Shown: positions 7,228-14,315 of the stretch, one piece after another | Layout of the letters: the number at the start of each line of letters is the position of its first letter | Numbering within the stretch: the first letter of the stretch is position 1 | Source of the DNA: an uncultured Muribaculaceae bacterium | GTDB taxonomy: Bacteria; Bacteroidota; Bacteroidia; Bacteroidales; Muribaculaceae | Length of the DNA stretch: 27,647 nucleotides | Direction: 5' to 3' | NCBI GenBank assembly: GCA_904502025.1 | Contig: CAJGDJ010000028.1 | Coordinates: 1 to 27,647, forward strand | Translations under genes and position numbers: made by a program | The notes under the pieces: model-generated | Database searches by the model: none | What the model was told of the DNA's origin: nothing | Seen by the model: the letters and a program-made list of their open reading frames with translations, nothing else

Positions 7228-8250
7228 CTATTTCGCTCTTAATATATAGAGTATTGAAGATTCGTGGCGAGGGAGTGTTGCGATTTGAATGTCGGCATCG
7301 TTTGATATTGCACTTTCAGTCCCGTCGCCAATTTTTATTCCTCTGTCAAAGAGTGGTTTTGAAACGGTTGAAAGGGCAATATTTGGAGTATTATTATCGT
7401 TGCTAAGATGGCATAGAAACACATGCGTGAGTTTTGGTGAATATATTTCAGCTATATATCGAGCCGTAACTTCGTTGTCGAGGTGTCCTTTGTCGGCAAG
7501 GATACGAGCTTTGAGATATTCGGCATATTTCCCGGTAATCAGCATCTCTTTATCGTAGTTGCTTTCAATCATTATGTATTGAGCTTGACGCATATAGAAA
7601 TCGACACGAGGAGTTATACACCCTAAGTCGGTGGCGATAGCAAAACGATGATTGCCGATCTCTATAAAGAATCCCATATTTTCAGTCCCATCGTGCGACA
7701 CTTCAAAAGCCGTTATTTTGAAGTTGTCGATTGAGAAAGGATTCTCTTGATAAATGGGACGATGATAGTCTTTGAATCGTCGGGAAATATTGTGGCGACG
7801 CATTATGCCGTTGAGAGTGCGAGGAGTACAATAGATTCCAATGTGTCGGTAGCGTCTCACTATCGAATAAGCAAAACGAATGTGGTCGCCATGGTCGTGA
7901 GTGATACAGATGGCTTTTACCATATCCATTTTAATCCCGTTCTGAGCCAATTCCTTCACAACGATATTATTATCAACCCCGGCATCAATAAGTATTCCTC
8001 CTTCGTTGTCGCCTATATATGCACAATTACCACTACTTCCACTGCCTAAAGAGATAAATTTGAGGTTAAATTGACGAGGTGCCGGCTTCATGGGCTGAAT
8101 GTCGGTTGTCGATTTAGCCTTTTGGGGAAATTTTGGCTCAGAATTGCCCGACGTGAAATCAATCGAAGCTCCTAAATAGGGACTTTCGGGAAAACCATCA
8201 AACAATCCGGGGAGGTCTTTTAGCGGAGTTAATTTGCGTTTTTTTGCCAT
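7228..8250 (-). CDS. MBL-fold metallo-hydrolase (WalJ/YycJ-like) with N-terminal extension
   Basis: 340 residues from MAKKRKLTPLKDLPG. The catalytic domain begins near residue 62 with FISLGSGSSGNCAYIG, followed by GGILIDAGVD and the zinc motif THDHGDHI (about 113-120); further metal ligands are expected at EVSHDGTENMG, ATDLG and FLCHLSNDN. The family (YycJ/WalJ) comprises single-domain nuclease-like hydrolases that normally start at the FISLGSGSSGN strand, so about 60 residues here are extra, polar and probably disordered. A longer open frame back to 8394 was rejected because it runs through the end of the methyltransferase gene, and this start leaves a 13-bp gap. Substrate unknown. Confidence 0.87.
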   Translation of the reverse strand: MAKKRKLTPLKDLPGLFDGFPESPYLGASIDFTSGNSEPKFPQKAKSTTDIQPMKPAPRQFNLKFISLGSGSSGNCAYIGDNEGGILIDAGVDNNIVVKELAQNGIKMDMVKAICITHDHGDHIRFAYSIVRRYRHIGIYCTPRTLNGIMRRHNISRRFKDYHRPIYQENPFSIDNFKITAFEVSHDGTENMGFFIEIGNHRFAIATDLGCITPRVDFYMRQAQYIMIESNYDKEMLITGKYAEYLKARILADKGHLDNEVTARYIAEIYSPKLTHVFLCHLSNDNNTPNIALSTVSKPLFDRGIKIGDGTESAISNDADIQIATLPRHESSILYILRAK

Positions 8251-8263
8251 TTTGGGGTAATGG

Positions 8264-8974
8264 TTATGAGAATAGGAGGAATATAGTGGGAATTTTATTG
8301 TAATCGTAAGAAGCTTTGCTCCATTGTGATAATCGACGTGTGATAATTGACTGCTTTTGTCCGGTAATATCACTTGCCACACACAACATAACATCGCCAG
8401 GGAGTGAACGAGATAGCTCTTCGATTAATTTATTGTTGCGATAAGGCGTTTCGATGAAGATTTGAGTTTGGCGTTCACGGCGAATACGTCGTTCCATCTC
8501 TTTTAGCTTAGCATTACGGCTATTCTGGTCAATAGGAAGATAGCCGTTAAAAGCAAATGACTGCCCATTGAACCCCGATGCCATGAGCGAAAGTAGTATG
8601 CTTGATGGCCCCACCAATGGCACAATGTTATAGCCTCGTTGTTGGGCGATTGCCACAACATCAGCTCCGGGATCGGCAATTGCAGGGCAACCGGCTTCAG
8701 ATATTATTCCCATACTGTGTCCTTGAGCCATAGGTTCAAGCATTGATGGAATTGTGGCATGGTCGGTGTGCTCATTGAGAGTAAAAAATGTCAGTTGATC
8801 AATATCTATTGAGCGGTCGCAAGCCTTTAGGAAACGACGTGCCGAGCGTATATTTTCCACGATAAAATATTTAATCGAAGGTATAATCGCAATATTGTAA
8901 GCAGGTAACACATTTTGCAAAGGCGTGTCGCCCAATGCCACCGGGAATAGATATAATGATGGTTTGTCCAACAT
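8264..8974 (-). CDS. RsmI-like tetrapyrrole-methylase-fold methyltransferase
   Basis: 236 residues of the TP-methylase fold. The start SLYLFPVALGDTPLQNVLP is the Bacteroidota version of the RsmI N-terminus; TLNEHTDHATIP and SEAGCPAIADPGADVVAIA (near residues 93-112) are the SAM-site region, then PLVGPSSILLSLMASG and FIETPYRNNKLIEEL. RsmI 2'-O-methylates C1402 of 16S rRNA. The protein is shorter than E. coli RsmI (about 286 residues), lacking the usual C-terminal piece, so the exact nucleotide is inferred, not shown. It is 13 bp ahead of the MBL gene, and a terminator for ppiD lies just upstream. Confidence 0.87.
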   Translation of the reverse strand: MLDKPSLYLFPVALGDTPLQNVLPAYNIAIIPSIKYFIVENIRSARRFLKACDRSIDIDQLTFFTLNEHTDHATIPSMLEPMAQGHSMGIISEAGCPAIADPGADVVAIAQQRGYNIVPLVGPSSILLSLMASGFNGQSFAFNGYLPIDQNSRNAKLKEMERRIRRERQTQIFIETPYRNNKLIEELSRSLPGDVMLCVASDITGQKQSIITRRLSQWSKASYDYNKIPTIFLLFS

Positions 8975-8994
8975 GGGTAAATCTGTATCTTCAT

Positions 8995-9040
8995 CAAATA
9001 CAAAAGGAGCGAGAGTCGTTTCTGATGACGCTCGCTCCTT
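8995..9040 (-). terminator. Rho-independent terminator after ppiD
   Basis: Perfect 10-bp arms AAGGAGCGAG (9004-9013) and CTCGCTCCTT (9031-9040), extended after one mismatch by GTC/GAC. Read on the minus strand the hairpin ends in CCTTTTGTATTTG, a moderate T tract. It lies between the ppiD stop (9081) and the rsmI-like start (8974) and should separate these two units. Confidence 0.85.
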
Positions 9041-9080
9041 CGTATAATGGTTATATCAAAAAATGATTATAAGTCCAAAA

Positions 9081-11117
9081 TTAGTTTTCGTAGAAGTCAA
9101 GCAATTTTGATTCAAAAGCATTATCGCCTTTCATAATGATGAACAAGTTGTTCAAAAGGCTGCTTCCACCCATCATTCTATTAAAGTGATCTTTATATTC
9201 TGCGAAATTATAAGGACGACCTATTGTGTTGATGTCATCAACTTTGGCAACAACAACAGCTTTATTTGCTTTGACAGGACCAACTAGCTGACCTTTTTCA
9301 GTAGCAGTAACAGCACCGATAAATGCAAATTCATTATTGCCAAGAGTGTTAACCGAAGTGTTGCTGAAGCTCATACGAGCAGTTGTTGCTGAATCGCCTG
9401 TGATAGCAAGATAGTCGGCAAATTCTTTTGGGTTTTTGCTGTTGAAATCAGCTATGATAGCTTCAGCTTTTTTGTCGTTGCGAATCTTTTCGATAAGGGC
9501 TTTTTTCACATCTTCGTTATCGGCAGTGATGTAGTCGCTGTAAATATCCTTAACAGCAACAATCAAAAGTCGGTTATTGTCGCGATTAGAGAAAGGAGCC
9601 GACACTTCACCTTTTTCGGCATTCAAAGCCCATTTGATAGCTGCACGTGATTCGGGCATATAATTAATGTGGCTTGAAGTTGCATCGATTCTCGCAGGGT
9701 TAATAGTATAACCGGCTACAGGAGCGTTAGCAATTAAGTCCTCAATATTAGTGTTGTTAGCCAAGAAATCGTTCAATTTGCCTGTAAGCTCGTTGATAGT
9801 TTTTTCAGATGGTTCAACTACGTATGTGATTTCGGCTACTTCGCTGATTTTTACTGCCGGTGTTGTTTTGTTTACTACATAAACAGCTTGCCAACGTTGT
9901 TGATTCATTGTAGTGTCAATAACGATTTTTTGACCGTTGGTTGCTTTTTGGAATTTTGCTCTTAAGATAGGATCTGTTTGAGGATCTGCAAGTGTAATCC
10001 AAGCACTATCTGCACCTACTGTTTTTTCTTTGTCAGCAAGGATTGTTTTAACGCTAACACCATTATTTAGTGCGTTTACAACTGAGTCAAATGCTGTAGT
10101 GTCGGTAATTTGAACAACCGAAACATTGATTGAGTCTATTTCAGTTTTTGAACTGAGTAATTTTGCAATTTTATAGGTCTTATCAAGTTTTGAAACAATA
10201 CTTGCTTGACCTACTTTTGCTGAATCAACAAAGTTCTTAAGTTGTAAATCTTTGATTTGGCGAGGAGCATAAGTGTTGTTTTTGATGTTGAAGTTAACAT
10301 CAGCAGCGATAGCTTCAACACCATTGCTTGAGTTAAGCCCTTCAATAGCTGCGTTTACTATAGCTTCTGCATTTGCATTATCTTCGTTTGATGGTTTGAG
10401 CAGAACAGTGAAATAATTGATCGTACGCATTTCGTTTTCAAGAGCGTAAGCACCTTTTTCTTTGTTCCATTCTTCTTTGATTTCAGCATCGCTTACTTGA
10501 AATTGGTCATCGGGAAGTGAAGCATACTCTTTACTTGTGAGAGAGACGATGTAGTTTTTGTTCACAGCATCGTATGCTTCTTTTGCATCAAGTTCGTTAG
10601 CAGTGAAAAGGTTGCTGAATATGTAGCCGTAGATAAATTCTTTAACTTGTTTTTCGGTCTCAATTTCAAGATTTGCAAGTTGAGCTTTTAGCTGTTCGGC
10701 ATATTCGGCAGGGATATTGTATTTACCGGGATTCTTGATAGCATCAATCATTTGAGCTGTTTGAGGATTCTTTGTGATGATGTCAGCAAGTTCCTTTCCG
10801 GTTACTTCGATGCCAAGTTTTTCAAGTTCGGCGTTCATCATTTTTTCAAAGAGCATTTGTTGAAGCACTTGAGCTTGAACCATGTCCATGTCTTGTTGTT
10901 GACCTTGCTCTTGAAGTTGTTGACTCACTTGGTTGAGACGTTGTTGATAAAGTTGAACATCGATCTCATGGTTGCCAATTTCGGCTACAGTGGTGCCACC
11001 ACCAAATAAACTGCGACCTGAAGTAAAGAAGTCGCCAAGAATGAATGCAAGCAATGCTACGATGATTACAGTGAATAGCAATACCGACTTGCTTCTGATT
11101 TTTTCTAAAGTTGCCAT
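9081..11117 (-). CDS. PpiD/SurA-like periplasmic peptidyl-prolyl isomerase/chaperone
   Basis: 678 residues. A short cytoplasmic start (MATLEKIRSKS), one membrane anchor (about 12-31, LLFTVIIVALLAFILGDFF) and a SurA_N-type chaperone domain (about 40-180; VAEIGNHEIDVQLYQQRLNQ, VLQQMLFEKMMNAELEKLG, GKELADIITKNPQ) are clear. Two parvulin-like regions follow (about 225-330 and 420-530) but without a well-conserved active-site set, as in many PpiD proteins where the isomerase domain is inactive. Role: folding of newly exported proteins at the inner membrane. It has its own consensus promoter (11192-11221) and a strong terminator, so it is a single-gene unit. In some Bacteroidales it follows the corC gene; here it does not. 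Confidence 0.9.
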   Translation of the reverse strand: MATLEKIRSKSVLLFTVIIVALLAFILGDFFTSGRSLFGGGTTVAEIGNHEIDVQLYQQRLNQVSQQLQEQGQQQDMDMVQAQVLQQMLFEKMMNAELEKLGIEVTGKELADIITKNPQTAQMIDAIKNPGKYNIPAEYAEQLKAQLANLEIETEKQVKEFIYGYIFSNLFTANELDAKEAYDAVNKNYIVSLTSKEYASLPDDQFQVSDAEIKEEWNKEKGAYALENEMRTINYFTVLLKPSNEDNANAEAIVNAAIEGLNSSNGVEAIAADVNFNIKNNTYAPRQIKDLQLKNFVDSAKVGQASIVSKLDKTYKIAKLLSSKTEIDSINVSVVQITDTTAFDSVVNALNNGVSVKTILADKEKTVGADSAWITLADPQTDPILRAKFQKATNGQKIVIDTTMNQQRWQAVYVVNKTTPAVKISEVAEITYVVEPSEKTINELTGKLNDFLANNTNIEDLIANAPVAGYTINPARIDATSSHINYMPESRAAIKWALNAEKGEVSAPFSNRDNNRLLIVAVKDIYSDYITADNEDVKKALIEKIRNDKKAEAIIADFNSKNPKEFADYLAITGDSATTARMSFSNTSVNTLGNNEFAFIGAVTATEKGQLVGPVKANKAVVVAKVDDINTIGRPYNFAEYKDHFNRMMGGSSLLNNLFIIMKGDNAFESKLLDFYEN

Positions 11118-11191
11118 TATTTTAAGTGTTTTATTTAATTTTTTACTATGTCACATCGGTTGCCATTTTGGGTAAAATAGCAAACAACGCA

Positions 11192-11221
11192 CAAAGATAC
11201 ACTTTTTTCCTTATCAAGCAA
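11192..11221 (-). promoter_or_regulatory. Bacteroidota-type promoter for ppiD
   Basis: On the minus strand TTG (11221..11219), a 19-nt spacer and TATCTTTG (11199..11192) match the consensus. The start would be near 11186, giving a leader of about 70 nt before the ATG at 11117. Confidence 0.8.
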
Positions 11222-11284
11222 AATAGTTTGTTTGATTTTGTGTAAAAATGAAAGTTAAGGTGCCTAAATGGGGCTTAGTGCAAA

Positions 11285-12574
11285 TTATAGACCGAAGCGT
11301 TGTTTTATTTGCTCTACGCAATCGAGCTTTTCCCAAGTAAACAGTTCTACCTTCATTGTTTTTACACCTTCATAGCGAGATGTGAAAGTTTTTTCTTTCA
11401 CTTCATAGTTGCGACCCATGTGTCCGTAGGCAGCAGTTTCTTGATAGATAGGATTGCGAAGTTTCAAACGTGTTTCGATAGCGTAAGGACGCATATCAAA
11501 TATCTCCATATTTGCTACTATATCAGATATTTCGGCATCGCTCATATTTACTTTTGCTGTGCCATAGGTGTTGATATAAAGACTCACCGGTTTTGCCACA
11601 CCGATAGCGTATGCCACTTGCACGAGAGCTTGGTCGGCTACACCTGCTGCTACAAGGTTTTTTGCAATGTGGCGAGCTGCGTATGCTGCCGAACGGTCAA
11701 CCTTTGAGGGGTCTTTACCCGAAAATGCACCACCACCATGAGCACCACGACCACCATAAGTGTCAACGATAATTTTTCGACCGGTCAATCCTGTATCGCC
11801 ATGAGGACCACCAATAACGAATTTTCCGGTTGGGTTAACGTGTAGAATGTGGTTCCCATCAAAGAGAGCTTGTGTTTCTTTTGAAAGTTTTGCTATTGTG
11901 CGAGGAATAAGAATAGTGGCAACGTCGTTTTTGATGATTGCGAGCATTTCGGCATCGGCCTCATCTTGAGTTTTGCCATCTGTGGGTTTGATAAAATCAT
12001 CGTGTTGAGTTGAAATCACAATAGTGTGGACTCTCACAGGATTGCCATCGGGAGAATATTCAACCGTAACCTGACTTTTTGAGTCGGGACGTAGATATGT
12101 CATTTCCTTTCCTTCACGACGTATTTCTGAAAGTTCTTTTAATAACAAGTGGCTGAGGTCGAGTGTCAAAGGAATGTAATTTTCGGTTTCGTTGCAAGCA
12201 TAACCAAACATCATACCTTGGTCACCGGCACCTTGATTCTCTACATTTTCGCGTTCTACGCCTCGATTAATATCGGCACTTTGCTCATGTAGAGCCGATA
12301 GCACACCACAGGCATCGCCATCAAATTTCAATTCACTGCGATTGTAACCAATGCCGTTGATAACACGACGGGTTACATCCATTAGGTCGATATAAGCCTC
12401 ACTTTTTACTTCGCCGGCAACAACAACCTGACCGGTAGTAACGAGGGTTTCGCAAGCTACTTTTGATTGAGGGTCATAGGCAAGAAATTCGTCAAGAATG
12501 GCATCTGAGATTTGATCTGCCACCTTGTCGGGGTGTCCTTCCGACACCGATTCAGATGTAAATAGATAGTTCAT
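11285..12574 (-). CDS. metK: S-adenosylmethionine synthetase
   Basis: 429 residues. MetK makes S-adenosylmethionine from methionine and ATP. The N-terminal motif SESVSEGHPDKVADQISDA (His14, Asp16, Lys17) binds ATP and magnesium; GAGDQGMMFGYACNE is the methionine/ATP loop; GGPHGDTGLTGRKIIVDTYG and GGGAFSGKDPSKVDRSAAY form the phosphate-binding and active-site loops. The extra stretch around STQHDDFIKPTDGKTQDEAD lengthens the central domain compared with the ~384-residue E. coli enzyme, as in other Bacteroidales. It stands alone behind a long leader with a SAM-II-like aptamer and a terminator hairpin, so its expression is probably repressed by its own product. Confidence 0.98.
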   Translation of the reverse strand: MNYLFTSESVSEGHPDKVADQISDAILDEFLAYDPQSKVACETLVTTGQVVVAGEVKSEAYIDLMDVTRRVINGIGYNRSELKFDGDACGVLSALHEQSADINRGVERENVENQGAGDQGMMFGYACNETENYIPLTLDLSHLLLKELSEIRREGKEMTYLRPDSKSQVTVEYSPDGNPVRVHTIVISTQHDDFIKPTDGKTQDEADAEMLAIIKNDVATILIPRTIAKLSKETQALFDGNHILHVNPTGKFVIGGPHGDTGLTGRKIIVDTYGGRGAHGGGAFSGKDPSKVDRSAAYAARHIAKNLVAAGVADQALVQVAYAIGVAKPVSLYINTYGTAKVNMSDAEISDIVANMEIFDMRPYAIETRLKLRNPIYQETAAYGHMGRNYEVKEKTFTSRYEGVKTMKVELFTWEKLDCVEQIKQRFGL

Positions 12575-12595
12575 ATTCTTTAGTTGTTAATTAGT

Positions 12596-12639
12596 AAACA
12601 AAATAAAAGCTCTCGGTGCAATTCGTGCTTGCCGACAGC
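12596..12639 (-). terminator. Leader terminator hairpin of metK (riboswitch expression platform)
   Basis: On the minus strand the hairpin pairs GCT/AGC, CGG/CCG and GCA/TGC around loop CGAAT, with small internal mismatches, and runs directly into TTTTATTTTGTTT (12608..12596). It lies about 41 nt downstream of the SAM-II-like aptamer and 22 nt before the metK ATG. This is the place expected for a transcription-terminating expression platform. The internal mismatches make it only moderately stable, and no clear antiterminator pairing was found by eye. Confidence 0.6.
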
Positions 12640-12680
12640 CAATAACTAAAGCCACAAACGTAAATGGGAGAATAAAGATT

Positions 12681-12730
12681 GCGGTTTTAGCATTTTTTAT
12701 TGTGGTTGCAAGCAGCCAAATTTTTCCACG
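12681..12730 (-). promoter_or_regulatory. SAM-II-like riboswitch aptamer upstream of metK
   Basis: On the minus strand the 50-nt element has, in order: P1 5' arm GTGG (12729..12726), loop with ATTTGG, then GCTTGCAA, P1 3' arm CCAC, ATAAA, a four-nt link and GCTAAAACCGC (12691..12681). These blocks, in this order and spacing, are the conserved parts of SAM-II aptamers (about 52 nt, a pseudoknot binding S-adenosylmethionine), known from Alphaproteobacteria and Bacteroidota methionine genes. The predicted transcription start is about 12 nt upstream. Weak point: P1 has only four perfect pairs and the pseudoknot helix is poorly paired by eye. Confidence 0.78.
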
Positions 12731-12747
12731 TCGAAGTATTTCGGGTA

Positions 12748-12776
12748 CAAAGTTAAGGAAAATTCTTTATACACAA
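12748..12776 (-). promoter_or_regulatory. Predicted metK promoter
   Basis: On the minus strand TTG (12776..12774), an 18-nt spacer and TAACTTTG (12755..12748). The spacer is one base shorter than the usual 19-21. Start expected near 12742, which places the aptamer at the very 5' end of a leader of about 168 nt. A second -7-like TACGTTTG (12662..12655) lies after the aptamer but has no -33 partner. Confidence 0.6.
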
Positions 12777-12876
12777 CGAAAAAACTACAAATTATTTATC
12801 TCATTTCCGGGCATTGCTTTTTTTAGACAAAATGAACATAAAGGGACTATGTTGGCCTAATTTTACACTTACCCAC

Positions 12877-12907
12877 TTGTTTTTGTCACAAATTTTGATT
12901 ATTTTTG
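12877..12907 (+). promoter_or_regulatory. Promoter of the abiE operon
   Basis: TTG at 12877-12879, a 20-nt spacer and TATTTTTG at 12900-12907 match the Bacteroidota consensus. Transcription should start near 12913, leaving about 12 nt before the abiEi ATG at 12926. Both elements are interleaved with the operator boxes at 12882-12914. Confidence 0.8.
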
Positions 12908-12914
12908 TGACAAA
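12882..12914. promoter_or_regulatory. Two-box palindromic operator for AbiEi autorepression
   Basis: Two 11-bp palindromes, TTTGTCACAAA (12882-12892) and TTTGTGACAAA (12904-12914), are reverse complements of each other; with one flanking base each they form 12-bp perfect inverted arms. Centres are 22 bp apart, about two helical turns. Box 1 fills the promoter spacer; box 2 covers the end of the -7 box and the predicted start site. AbiEi antitoxins of characterised AbiE systems bind inverted repeats in their own promoter and repress it, so this is the likely operator. Confidence 0.75.
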
Positions 12915-12925
12915 ATATCAACAAT

Positions 12926-13531
12926 ATGGACAGCATAACATCGAAAATTGAACAACATATTTTGTCATTGAAAAGGGGGAACATTTTCTTTCCCGATGAC
13001 TTTATTGAGTATGGTTCTGCTGATGCAATCAGGCAATGTTTGACACGTCTATGTAAAGACGATAAGATTATCCGAATTGCACAAGGTATCTATTGTTTTC
13101 CTGAAATAGAAGAAAAACTTGGTTTAGGCGTTTTGCAACCCCCAATTGAACATATTGCAGAAGCAATGGCGAAGCGAGACCATGCTCGAATAATTCCAAC
13201 CGGAGCTTACGCATTAAATATCCTGGGGCTATCTACACAAGTGCCGATGAACTATGTTTATCTGACAGACGGCTCAAATAGACATATTGACATTTCAAAT
13301 GGAAGGGGCATAACATTCAAAAAAACTGCACCCAAAAATTTGGCATTCCAAAGTCGATTGGCGATGCTGATAACATTGGCTCTAAAATCACTAAAAAAAG
13401 ATAATATTGAAGATTGGCAGTTGGGGCGAATTAAAGAATTGCTCAGTAATGAGCCAAAAGAAAAGGTGATGGGAGACCTAAAACTTATGCCGTCTTGGAT
13501 TAGAAACATTATAAAAGAGTCTTATGAATAA
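12926..13531 (+). CDS. AbiEi-type antitoxin / transcriptional regulator (DUF6088 family)
   Basis: 201 residues. The N-terminal ~65 residues look like a winged helix (KIEQHILSLKRGNIFFPDDF, ADAIRQCLTRLCKDDKIIRI, AQGIYCFPEI), followed by the AbiEi-type C-terminal domain (PTGAYALNILGLSTQVP, YVYLTDGSNRHIDISNGRGI, then a helical tail with LSNEPKEKVMGDLKLMPSWI). In type IV toxin-antitoxin systems AbiEi represses the operon and blocks the toxin's effect. It overlaps the toxin gene by 8 bp, the usual translational coupling. The reading frame appears complete and intact. Operator boxes sit directly upstream. Confidence 0.88.
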   Translation: MDSITSKIEQHILSLKRGNIFFPDDFIEYGSADAIRQCLTRLCKDDKIIRIAQGIYCFPEIEEKLGLGVLQPPIEHIAEAMAKRDHARIIPTGAYALNILGLSTQVPMNYVYLTDGSNRHIDISNGRGITFKKTAPKNLAFQSRLAMLITLALKSLKKDNIEDWQLGRIKELLSNEPKEKVMGDLKLMPSWIRNIIKESYE

Positions 13532-14105
13532 CTATTTTACATTATCGCAAGAAGAACAGCGACAAATACTTCAAGCGACAGAAGGGAAAATAGGGTTGCC
13601 GGCTCAAGCTATTGAAAAAGATTTATGGGTTACAACCATTCTGCAAATTGTGTTTACTCTACCATTTGCCAACAAATTGATATTCAAGGGTGGAACATCA
13701 TTAAGTAAAGTTGGAAAACTTATCAACCGATTTTCTGAAGATATAGACCTTGCGATTGACCGTTCTCAATTTGGATTAGAGGGTGATTTGACGAAAAAGC
13801 AGTTGAAAAAACTTCGTAAAGAATCATCAATATTTGTTCGTGAGGATTTTTACAGTGCCTTAGTTGAGGTTGTAAAAAATGTCGGATTAGACTCTCTTTG
13901 CACTATAGAAGCTGAAAATGATGGGGAGGGAGATAATACATATCCCGAACCGAGGAGAATATGGATAACTTATCATAGTGTGATTTCTTCAGAACTTAGT
14001 TATTTGAAACCGATTGTCATTTTGTCAAATTCATCGGACACGGCACGCTATGTCCCTACGATGGACAATCTGTTTTTTATTGTTTTGTCGGCAAAAAAGG
14101 GCTGA
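13524..14105 (+). CDS. AbiEii/AbiGii-type nucleotidyltransferase toxin, probably C-terminally truncated
   Basis: 193 residues. The N-terminal half is typical of the DUF1814 nucleotidyltransferase family: QAIEKDLWVTTILQIVF (about 28-44), FKGGTSLSKVGKLINRFSED with IDLAID following (about 51-76), giving the GGTSLSK loop and the Asp-x-Asp metal pair. Full-length relatives run to roughly 290-300 residues and carry further catalytic motifs after the region seen here. The homology-like pattern fades after SELSYLKP (about residue 158); the last ~30 residues (ending FFIVLSAKKG) do not resemble the family, and the frame stops at 14105. No continuation was found downstream in other frames. It is therefore likely a broken or minimal toxin; a divergent short form is the alternative. 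Confidence 0.75.
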   Translation: MNNYFTLSQEEQRQILQATEGKIGLPAQAIEKDLWVTTILQIVFTLPFANKLIFKGGTSLSKVGKLINRFSEDIDLAIDRSQFGLEGDLTKKQLKKLRKESSIFVREDFYSALVEVVKNVGLDSLCTIEAENDGEGDNTYPEPRRIWITYHSVISSELSYLKPIVILSNSSDTARYVPTMDNLFFIVLSAKKG

Positions 14106-14315
14106 TAGAGGGATTTACACCTTAAATTGTGTTAAATATTATTGAGAACACTTTAATATATTGGGGCTAATTTGTAATTTTGGGCTCGAAAATTTGTAAA
14201 TAACTAACAATTAATAGTCAACCTTTGTAAAATGCCATGAAAAGAATAGTCTTTTTGTGCCATGTTTTTTTGCTTGATTGCAAAATCTTTACAAAGAGAG
14301 GCACTACCTAAATTT

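Noticed and set aside
8251..8394. 48-codon upstream extension of the MBL gene
   Set aside because: It overlaps the end of the methyltransferase gene in another frame and has no family resemblance; the ATG at 8250 gives normal operon spacing.
11262..11284. Weak hairpin after metK (TAAG...CTTA) as terminator
   Set aside because: Only short interrupted pairing and a poor T tract; not strong enough to call.
12655..12662. Second -7-like box (TACGTTTG on the minus strand) before metK
   Set aside because: No TTG at the -33 position, and it would bypass the aptamer; kept only as a possible secondary start.
12596..12742. SAM-I or SAM-III (SMK) type riboswitch for metK
   Set aside because: None of the SAM-I core blocks or the SMK box are present; the conserved blocks seen are those of SAM-II.
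14175..14182. TAATTTTG as promoter of the first giant amidase
   Set aside because: No TTG at a proper distance and the region is very AT-rich, so a chance match is likely; the promoter of this gene remains unassigned within 14106-14315.
14262..14315. Upstream in-frame ATG giving an 18-residue longer first amidase
   Set aside because: It would put polar residues and a second Met before an otherwise perfect signal peptide; the A/G-rich stretch before 14316 fits ribosome loading there.
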